Assembly: GCA_963969365.1 (NCBI GenBank)
Contig: OZ017753.1
Coordinates: forward strand, 372,001-436,000
Length of the DNA stretch: 64,000 nucleotides
Source: Asterochloris sp. CNOR1
Lineage: Eukaryota > Chlorophyta > Trebouxiophyceae > Trebouxiales > Trebouxiaceae
Direction: 5' to 3'
Part shown: positions 56,284-64,000 of the stretch, piece after piece
Layout of the letters: the number at the start of each line of letters is the position of its first letter
How positions within the stretch are numbered: the stretch's first letter is position 1
Made by a program: the position numbers and the translations under genes
Notes under the pieces: model-generated
Databases searched by the model: none
The model's input: the letters and a program-made list of their open reading frames with translations, nothing else
What the model was told of the DNA's origin: nothing

Positions 56284-59200
56284 TTAGCTTATCTTACCAG
56301 CCTGCTTTGACAGATCAAATTCAAAGCTGGCCTCTGCTTCTGCAGCAGCTACGTCCTTTTCAAGCAGATTGACTTCACCATGAAGCAGGTATGGCTTCAC
56401 CCAGAGGACCGCGCTGCACACTGCCAGCACCATTGCATACTGAGGAGGGATCTTGTCAGAAGAGGCCACAACAGACCTGGCTGTCATGCTCAGCCTATGT
56501 TGTACATGCCCAGCCGGCTTGACAGGGCCCTGGTTGCAGCACTCCTCTGGCTGATCGTCAAGATCTGCAAGAGCAGGAAAAGTAACTTCTGGAGTGTTTT
56601 ATATTGGCCTAGGTTTGGCAGGGAGGCAACTCTGAGGTGTGCCCACACGTGCCTGGGGGCGTGCCTGGGCGCTACAGGCCAAACAACATCTGAAGTGCTC
56701 ATGCTTGCCTGGGGGCTGCAGCAGCTCTAAATCCAGCCTGTCCTCTGCAATGGCCCTCAGCAGGCGCTCACAGTCTGCTAGCTCCTCACTGACTGCTGCC
56801 CCCACAAAGGCCTGCTCTGACAGGTACGTCAGGTACTGGTTCAGCTCAGGGCCAGCCAAATTTGTGGCCTGCACAGCAGCGCCATCAGTGGTATAGCTAA
56901 GGCAGTCTCAGGGCTTGATCCCAGTGATCATGACTGGTGCTGACAGGCTTCAAGCCACACCTGCGGCTTGGACCACAATTGTCTGCTCTAAGACACTCAG
57001 TGCAACTGGGCCACATAGTGGGGCCAGATAACGCCAGTCAGCTTCCCCAGTAGCCCACCACACAAGGCGCAGATCTAGATTTCCTAAGCAGAAGGAGACG
57101 TGCTGAGTGCAGTACAAACGATGCCTTGCCACACTGACCTCCTCAGTACTGCGGGGCCACACAGTGGGGCCAGACAGCCGCCGCAACGCCTGGCGCGCCC
57201 ACTTCTGCCAGTCAGGTGCCGGAGGCAGCCCCTCCACTGGGGGCCGTCCTTGTCCATCAAGCCCATACATCACCTGCAGGGCCCAAAAGGGGCATAATGC
57301 TGCGTGGCTTGAGGACCGTCATGCTGCTTGGCTTAAGCTGCAAGCCTTGAGTGGGGAGGGTGCGCATCCTTTAACCGCACACATCATCTGTACAGCTTAG
57401 ATCAACGTGAGGAAGTGCTGCAGATCAAAGCCTCTGGTAGATTTGCTTACTCAGCCACAGATGTCCTGCAGCACGGCTGCCAGCCTGCCCTAGACTCCCC
57501 AAGCTGATCTGGCCTTGAAAAGGGCCTCACACCCAAATGCAGGCACAGGCCACGGCGGCTGGTTGTGATGCAAAAGTCACCTTTAGGGTGACAAGCAGGA
57601 CAGCCACGGCCTGGGAATGTGGGGTGGCAGCCATGCGCCGCTGCAGGCGCATGGGCGGTGTCCCAGCACGATGGAGCTCGTGCAGCTTCAGGGCGGCAGG
57701 GAGCAGGCCCTGCACCACAAGAAGGAGATGTCCTGCTGGGTGGCTGCACATGCAGCCTCAGTGCTGCATGCAACACGCGCTCAGGGTTGCAGAAGGCTGC
57801 TGCAAACCTGTGCAAATGATTAGGCAGCTGACATCTGGCCTGCAGGATGCTGCACTTGTCATGGCTGTGGCTGGGCGCCAGGCACTTAGCTCTGGGCAGG
57901 TTCAGGACTCAAGAAAGAATCTCAGCAGCGGCATGAGCCTGATGCAGCAGGGCGCAAGGAGCCGCCTGAAGCGGTCCAGTGGCAGCCCTGCCCAGCCAGC
58001 GCATATTCAGCTCAACAACAAAGGTCTGTGCGACAGTGTGCTTCAGGGCGCTGCCTAAGGCGCAGCACAACAGCCCAACCCACCTGAGGCATGCCCAGCT
58101 CAGCGATGAAGCGCTGCAGCACCAGCGGCGCGTTGAGCGGTGGGAGCTGCATGCCCATGGTGACCGCCATCTCGACGCCTTCCTGGGCAATGTGCAGGGC
58201 TGAGGGGAGGCCTGCAGGCCAGCCACTGCGTGGGAGCAGGCCGATGCCAGCTGCTGCACAGGCTACATGCTCAAGACTGAGGGCACGCCTGCAAACAGCT
58301 GTCTGGCTGTTATGAGCTGTGACATAGAGTCCACTGTGCCCACAACCATACAAAGCTCTGGCTCAGTATTGTGTGGTTGCTGAACAGCAGGGGCATCCTG
58401 CAGCACAGCTGCCCCTGAGCACTGCACTTAGCTCTTCAATGTTACTGAGGGCAAGGCTGCAGACTCATATTGCGCTCAAGGGCTGCACAGTAAGCGGGCG
58501 TGACATCACGTGCAGACTGAAAGGTAAGCTGCACCTGTGACTGATCTGTCACTCGAGGGCACACAGTGCATGGCTCTGAACAAGCCAGTGACAGCAACTG
58601 CATTCCACCTTGCAAGTTGGCTGCAGTCACTGCCATACTGCACCCGCAACAGCTGTACAGCACGGCATCCATCGGGGCCAGCAAGCAGTGAATTGCCTGC
58701 CTTCTCATGCAGGTACCATCAGCTGAGGGCATTGCCATGCACGCTGCGCACTGCCCTGGACACACACAGGCACCGACCTGCCAGGGGGTTACCTGCCTCC
58801 TAGAGCGGGTGCCCTCAGTGCTGCAGCAGCTCTTTGGGACAGGTACTGTTCATGAAAGATGATGCTCTCCGCCTCACATCATCATGCTCACCGCCGTGGC
58901 CATGCATCGGCGCCAGCAAGGTGGCTGCCAGGGGACTGCCTGCTGCCTCCACCAGGTGCCGGCAGCGCTGAGGCATGTCCAGGTAGGGGAGGGCCCCATG
59001 CAGTGCCGCAGTCAGAAGGTCTGAGGCCATCAGGGCTTCGCGGCTCAGCCAGCAGACCAGGAAGCAGATGGACAGGAGCGTGCTGACCGGGAGCACCTGA
59101 AGGTGGCAGGCAGCTCAGCACATGTGCATGGGAGACTTCACCCATGGGCCCTGCCCTCTGATGCAGCATCCTGCTCTGCCGCTGGCAAACCACAGGCCGG

Positions 59201-60601
59201 GGCTGCCTGTGAGGCAGGTGCGAGCTTGGCATATGGCCGCAGTTGCCAAACTGGCTGGAGCTGCTGGGTGTCACGTGCAAGCCAGCTCCAACGCTTGCCC
59301 AGGCAGGCGGAGTTTCCTGACAATGTGGGCCCATCTGGCTGCTGTTCAGCACGTCTTCTGAGTGCAAAAGGCACCACATGCCCTGCTGGCAACGAATGCT
59401 TCTCCAATATTGGCTGCCGCCATCCCTGGGCAGCCCATCTGGTATGCTGACCTTGTGCAGGAAGTTTGGCAGGGTGGCCTTCGGCCCCATCTTTGAGCCC
59501 AAATGCTCCTCTTCCTCCTGCTCGCTGTCATCGTCGTCGGGAGGCAGTGAAGGGCGCTCCTGCTTGCCCTTGGCTGAAACTTCCACCTTGCTGCAGTTCC
59601 AGGCACACTCCTGTGCCGTGAGGGCAGGCGGCAGTGGTGGGCTCGCCCAAAGACAGCTGGTCAGCAAAGGACTTCAACTGGGTCATGGCACTGTGACTTG
59701 TCATGGCCAGGGCAGAGCAGCTACCAGGGCACTCCAGGGCAGGACCATGCAATGAAACAGCGTGCAGCTGCACCTTTGGCGCCAGAAACTGAGCCAACTC
59801 AGAGCTTCAAAGAACATCGCAGCAGGAGTGCCTCCAGCGCAAGCTGCATGATGCAACACAGGGAGTGCAGCATGGCAAGGGGTGCTTCAGGCATGTTTCT
59901 CCCACCTTGTGAAGCCACTGCTGAGGACCCCGCTGTTTGTGAGGACGCTGAACCAGATCTGGCGGGCTGCGTCCATGCAGTTGGGGTCCACCCCAAAGTC
60001 ATCAATGAGGCTCTGCACCTGGACCTGCAAATGCCCTTGGGCAACTCAGTGGTGCACTTACAAGCTGGGGCGAGGCAAAGTGAGCATAGCAGCAAGCACA
60101 GAGGCAGAATCTCCAGAGATCTGGACTCCAGGGGTCTAGTATAGGATATCGCCACTGGCTATACGCCGAGGAAACTGCCTGTTGAGGCAGAGAGTGGTAT
60201 GAGACCCTCTGGGCAGCATGGCAGCCGGCATGCTTGCCTGCAGCATGTGCTGCATGCAGCGGCAGTAGCAGCGGACGGCGCCTGGGACATCAAACGTCTG
60301 CTCCTTGGGCGCTGTCAGGGACTTCCTGCGCGACAGGCCAGCCACGCGGCGGCGCTGGCCGGCATGCACGCCTGCCTCATATTCTGCCGTCTCCTCAAAG
60401 AACTCCTGCATGGGCAGGGCAGAGGACATCGGGCTGCATGACGCCCGTTTAAAGCATGCACAGGATTGGGGATGGGGCATGCACGCTGCAGCTTCCCACC
60501 TGTGACTGTGTGCCGCATACATCACACACCAGGATGCCCCCCTCCTGAGGCACCAGGGTCCCTGTCCAGCAGGCAGTGCATGTCTGATCTGCAGCTGCCA
60601 T
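56284..60601 (-). CDS. TAF1B: TAF1B/Rrn7, RNA polymerase I TFIIB-like initiation factor
   Basis: A subunit of the RNA polymerase I core factor (SL1 in animals) that starts rRNA transcription in the nucleolus. Exon 1 (60601-60500, 34 codons) is a zinc ribbon: MAAADQTCTACWTGTLVPQE then VCDVCGTQSQ, i.e. C-x2-C and C-x2-C. Next, 60405-60238 is a linker (EETAEYEAGVHAGQRRRVAG) that appears to end in a GC donor. Near 60030-59910 is VQVQSLIDDFGVDPNCMDAA, the first cyclin-fold helix. 59606-59451 is acidic (DDDDSEQEEEEHL). Near 59096-58880 is STLLSICFLVCWLSREALMA. Near 58255-58085 is NAPLVLQRFIAELGMPQ. Near 57755-57600 and 57275-57140, VAVLLVTLK and MYGLDGQGRPP give the family K-x-L-YGLD signature. 56870-56720 and a final exon ending at 56284 (QYAMVLAVCSAVLWVKPYLL) complete it. 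An in-frame ATG also exists at 60673. Confidence 0.85.
57000..57190 (-). repeat. Duplicated exon end (TAF1B)
   Basis: On the plus strand, GGGGCCACACAGTGGGGCCA at 57153 (in the exon coding GPTVWPRSTEE) has a copy, TGGGCCACATAGTGGGGCCA, near 57008, further into the intron. About 40 bases match at an offset of about 145. Confidence 0.78.
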
Positions 60602-60671
60602 GGAGACCCACTGGATGAGCTTGAGCAGAACACCCCAGATCTCATGCTGGCCTGAGTTTAAAGAATTGACC
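60602..60671. promoter_or_regulatory. Very short head-to-head promoter, TAF1B / PFC1
   Basis: The TAF1B ATG (minus, 60601-60599) and the PFC1 ATG (plus, 60672) are separated by 70 bases. The TAF1B start sits in the palindrome CCATGG, which also provides an in-frame upstream ATG (60600) for the PFC1 reading frame; conversely, a minus ATG at 60673 is in frame with TAF1B. The start codons of the two genes may therefore overlap, depending on transcript ends. Confidence 0.6.
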
Positions 60672-62736
60672 ATGATTCAGATTCCAAATTCAGCTTTGAT
60701 CGGCATGTGTCCTCTGAGCTGCCACACGCCATCCCTGACCAGACCACCCGTGCAATTGAGGCTGCAGATCGTGTGCAAGCAGCATGCCAACACCAAGCAA
60801 CATGCCAGGAAAACTGCCGGCCAGCTCAAGGTGAGCTGCAACAACCAGCCAGCCCTGCAGGCCACCGCAGTAGACATGTCTCAAAGCCAATAGCTGCCTG
60901 CAGGGCCAGCCGCAGGCCAAGAAAAGTCTTGGCCAAAACTTCATGGTGTCGGAAACAGTGCTTGAGAGGATGACAGCTGCTGCCAAGCTGGCAGCTGGTG
61001 ATGCTGTCCTGGAGATCGGACCGGGCAAGTGCTAAGAGTAGCTCTGAGCATGCAATAAGAGACCTCTGCTGAGCCTGGCATATTGTTGCAGGGCGAGGAG
61101 CTTTGACTAGGTACCTTTTGAGGGCGGGAGCACGCGTCACAGCTGTCGAGAAAGATGACAGGCTGATAGGTCTATTGCAAAGTGCTTTTGAGATGGTGAG
61201 TAGCGCGGCATCTCTCAGCTGCAGCATGCTCACACTGCAGTAGTCATGACTGCATCCCTTGTCTCATGTGCTGCAGGAGCCCCTGCGTCTTATTCATGCA
61301 GATGTCCTGCTGCTGGACAAGGACGAGCTGCTGCAGTCGATGGCCACAGCAGCTGGAGGGACCCCTCAGTGAGCTCATGTTTGCAGGACGCACCTGAACA
61401 CTCCCCTCCACTTGCTGCTGTGCTGGGGGCAGCAGGCACAGTCTAATGATCACCCTTGCTGCTGCCAGGACGCGAATCAAGGTGGTCGCAAACATTCCGT
61501 AAGTTTGAACTGCTTGCAAAGCCTGCTCACTGGTGCAAGGTATTCACTCCTCAGCTGCCTGAGGTGCCCTTACCTTGTGAAATGCACCGGCTGCCTGCTG
61601 ACTTCGCTTGCACAGGCATTCACATGAGAGGTGTCGTCTGTCTCTGTGTGCCCAGTCTGACAGCAAAAGGCACACGCTGCAGGTATTACATCTCCTCACA
61701 GCTGCTGAAACAGTTGCTGCCCCTTGGAGACCGCATCTCACATCTCTACCTGATGCTCCAGGCAAGCACTAGGGGCAGTGCGCTCGGCAACAGCAGCGTG
61801 CAGTGTGCTCGACTGTACCCTGCAGCCCGTTCACGTCAGACAGCAGCAAGTTTGCAGAGCATGTGAGGGCTGCCTCTACTCAGCAGACAGCAGCAAGCCT
61901 GCTGCAGCAGCGCATGCTGTTTCAGTGCCTGATGGGCCTGCTGCATTTTGGGTGCCTTGCTCATGCCTGACAGCAGCTGGCCCACCCAGATGCTCCCAAG
62001 TCCCTGCTGCCTGCGCTACCTGACAGCAGCAGGGGGCCAGAGGCAGTGTGTTGGCTGCCAACCTTATGAGCCAGCTTGTGCCTGACGGCAGCCTCTGCAT
62101 TCAGGATGAGGTTGCGAGGCGCCTGACGCTGACACAGCCTGGGGCATCAGGCTGGCGAGCCATGACGATTGAGACGCAGTACTACTCAAAGCCTAGATAC
62201 TGTTTCAAGGTGGGTGTGCTGGCTGCCGGCCATGTCGTACCTACATCAGCTCTGCCCCATCCAGCATGTCATGCAAACATTCTGAAGTGAGACCTGCTGC
62301 AGGTCAGTAGGAAAGACTTTGACCCTGTTCCTGGCGTTGACGGGGCTGTGGTCGAATTTGTGCTGAGGGCACCAGCAGAACAGGCGCTCCCAGGCAGCGA
62401 GGAGGCATTCCTGAGTATGGTGCGCTGAGTGCATGCTGCTCTCTGCTGACAGTGGTGGACAGCGCCCATCACCTGTTGCTTTACTGGGCTGTGCAGGTCA
62501 ACCAGGCCTTTTCTGGGAAACGCAAGACCCTGCGCAACAGTCTGCAGGGACCATATGAACCTGACTCTGTTGAATCAGCCTGTGAACAAGCAGGCATCCC
62601 TGCTGATGCAAGGGCTCAAAATCTAACACTGGAAGAAATGCTGCTGCTCTTTCAGCACTTGCCCCCACCGAAGAAGAACAGCACGAATTTGAGACACATG
62701 AAGTTGAAAGCACTGCTTCAAACAGAAGTGACATAG
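60672..62736 (+). CDS. PFC1: Plastid rRNA adenine dimethyltransferase (KsgA/PFC1 type)
   Basis: Dimethylates two adjacent adenines near the 3' end of small-subunit rRNA. Nine exons close exactly in frame: 60672-60830, 60904-61024, 61092-61195, 61277-61368, 61469-61498 (only 30 bases), 61683-61761, 62105-62209, 62303-62419 and 62497-62736, giving 348 residues plus TAG (plant PFC1 is about the same). Residues 1-53 look like a transit peptide. Then KKSLGQNFMVSETVLERM and EIGPGRGALTRYLLRAG form SAM motif I, VTAVEKDD motif II, IKVVANIPYYISSQLLKQLL the NIPY catalytic motif IV, MLQDEVARRL, and VPGVDGAVVEF a late family motif. Introns after exons 2 and 6 need GC donors (61025, 61762). Intact. Targeting to plastid rather than mitochondrion is inferred from the family match. 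Confidence 0.94.
61955..62125 (+). repeat. Partial acceptor-edge copies in a PFC1 intron
   Basis: The sequence before and across the acceptor, GTGCCTGACGGCAGCCTCTG..CATTCAG|GATGAG (62078-62110), resembles ATGCCTGACAGCAGCTGGCC..ACCCAG|ATGCTC near 61965-61995 and TACCTGACAGCAGCAGGGGG near 62020. The match is mostly on the intron side. Confidence 0.5.
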
Positions 62737-62963
62737 CTCCGTCTGTGTTCGTTTGACCAGCTCTTTAGCATTCCTCCGGAGGATCCATTAGTCAGGAAAC
62801 TTACACAGATTGGCTTCTTGTAAGTCATAGAGTACATGTCCGGCCATGTCAAGGCAATGTGCAGAGAGCTGAGGGGTACGACTGCCTGCATGTACAGTAG
62901 CAAAAGGTCATGCATTTTGGTGCTTGTTTTGTTGGGTTATAAACAACACATACCTGTCTGCAG
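62737..62963 (+). other. Short interval PFC1 to JMJD7
   Basis: Contains the PFC1 3' region and presumably the JMJD7 promoter or first exon. An open segment (62737-62818: FDQLFSIPPEDPLVRKLTQI) ends at a strong GTAAGT donor and is protein-like, but it has no ATG and does not join in phase to the next JMJD7 exon. Confidence 0.3.
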
Positions 62964-64000
62964 AGCTGGACGTGGGCTGGGACATCAGGGTGCTGCATGA
63001 TGCACCAGATGCTCTCACCTTCCTGCGCGACTATGTCAGCTGCAGCAAGCCTGTGCTGATCAGAGGCCACGCAGCTGCCTGGCCCGCAGTCGAGCACTGG
63101 AACAAGGAGTTCCTGGTGCAGAGGCTCAGCGGCAAAGAGGTCAGACATTTGCATCTGCAGCTGCAGTGCACAATGCTGGGCTGTCCTGCAGGGGAGCCCC
63201 AGTCACTGCTTCTGTCGCATTCTGGTCATAGGCTTGGCAGCTTGCAAAGGGGCTCCTGTCAGCTTCTCAATCCACTGAGTCTTGGCTGCCCTCACACTGC
63301 AGGTCACTGTTGCAGTCACCCCAAACGGCAGAGCTGACGCTGTCACGCCTCTGCGGGACGTCGGCGGCGCTTGCCGGCAGTGCTTCGCTCTGCCCCACGA
63401 GGAGAGCATGTCTTTCACTTTGTTCATGCACAATGTCACGAAGCAGGTACAGCAGCAGGAGCTGAGCAACCCTGCGCAGCAAGAAAGGCCTGACCAACTG
63501 AAAGGCTCAACTCAACAGAGCGACCTCATAGTCTACCTGCAGCAGCAGAACAGCAACCTGACAGAGCACTTTCCTGAGCTCCTGAAAGATGTGGAGCCCA
63601 GCATCCCGTGGGCGGCCGAGGCGCTTGGGATGCAGCCAGAGGCAGTCAACCTTTGGATTGGCAGCTCTGCCTCGCTTTCCTCCTTCCACAAGGACCACTA
63701 TGAGAATCTCTACACAGTTGTTGTGGGGCAGAAGACATTCACCCTGCTCCCTCCAGCAGAGGGCCTGTGCCGCCTTCAGCTCCAACCATTCCCTGTTGCT
63801 CAGTGGCGGCCAGACACCTCTGGGAAGCTGCACCTTGAGACGATGGAGCCCCTCCAGCATGTCCAGTGGTCACCTGTTGTGCACGGCCCTGAACCCTCTG
63901 TGCTTGACACTGACGGACTGCCAGCTCCTTTGACTGTCACTCTTGAGGCTGGCGACACGCTCTACCTGCCCAGCATGTGGTGGCACCAGGTGGAGCAGCA
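62964..64000 (+). CDS. JmjC-domain protein, JMJD7-like (partial)
   Basis: JMJD7 is a 2-oxoglutarate/Fe(II) (S)-3-lysyl hydroxylase acting on translation-factor-type GTPases in animals; protease activity has also been claimed. Exon 62964-63139 reads FLRDYVSCSKPVLIRGHAAA, the JmjC entry. A GTCAGA...CTGCAG intron follows. A long exon from 63303 runs to the window end with VTVAVTPNGRADAVTP, PWAAEALGMQPEAVNLWIG, the metal-binding HKDHYENLYTVVVGQKTFTL (His and Asp at about 63687-63695) and YLPSMWWHQVEQ, where the second metal His should be. It is in frame throughout. The first exon and ATG upstream of 62964 were not found, and the C-terminus is cut by the window. JMJD7 is favoured over other JmjC hydroxylases by the VTVAVTPNG...HKDHYENLY combination. 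Confidence 0.88.

Noticed and set aside
1-64000. tRNA, rRNA or snoRNA genes, LTR elements, LINEs, telomeric repeats
   Set aside because: Looked for cloverleaf A/B boxes, reverse-transcriptase motifs and long terminal or telomeric repeats by eye and found none that could be supported.

Overview
This is nuclear DNA from a green alga, most likely a chlorophyte and plausibly a trebouxiophyte; the species cannot be fixed from the sequence. The genes are dense and intron-rich, with moderately high GC and many TGCAG acceptors. They include plastid housekeeping genes (a cyanobacterial-type ribosomal protein L33 with a targeting peptide, a PFC1-type plastid rRNA dimethyladenosine methyltransferase and a GlnB-type PII protein) and a very large ciliary gene, CFAP47. 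A plastid lineage that also keeps a flagellar central-apparatus protein points to an alga with a motile stage.

Layout. 1-1240 (-): end of an unrecognised multi-exon gene. 1630-2710 (+): cyclin-fold protein. 3948-8004 (-): ACP6-like histidine acid phosphatase. The convergent 3' ends of the last two genes have been tandemly duplicated, leaving two decayed inner copies. 8615-10317 (+): TraB-domain protein. 11049-15090 (-): Rubisco-LSMT/SETD3-type SET methyltransferase. 16010-16677 (-): plastid L33. 17849-21872 (-): unrecognised acidic protein. 22057-49674 (+): CFAP47, about 50 exons and about 2,900 residues. 49837-52031 (-): PII (GLB1). About 53160-55975 (-): a Crinkler-like NTPase plus nuclease element, apparently broken. 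56284-60601 (-): TAF1B/Rrn7. 60672-62736 (+): complete PFC1-like gene of 348 residues. 62964-64000 (+): JMJD7-like JmjC protein, cut by the window end.

The most unusual signal is not a gene. In at least seven of these genes, introns contain one to four decayed tandem copies of the edge of the neighbouring exon together with its splice site. Spacings are about 70-220 bases. Some copies lie upstream of the real acceptor and some downstream of the real donor. I know of no description of this as a genome-wide habit; it looks like repeated short tandem duplication across splice junctions as a route of intron growth and decoy splice-site creation. A second signal is a set of six introns that need a GC-AG splice (GCAAGT or GCAAGC) to keep a conserved frame.

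All exon boundaries were read by eye from frame, homology and splice signals; no alignment or search was run.
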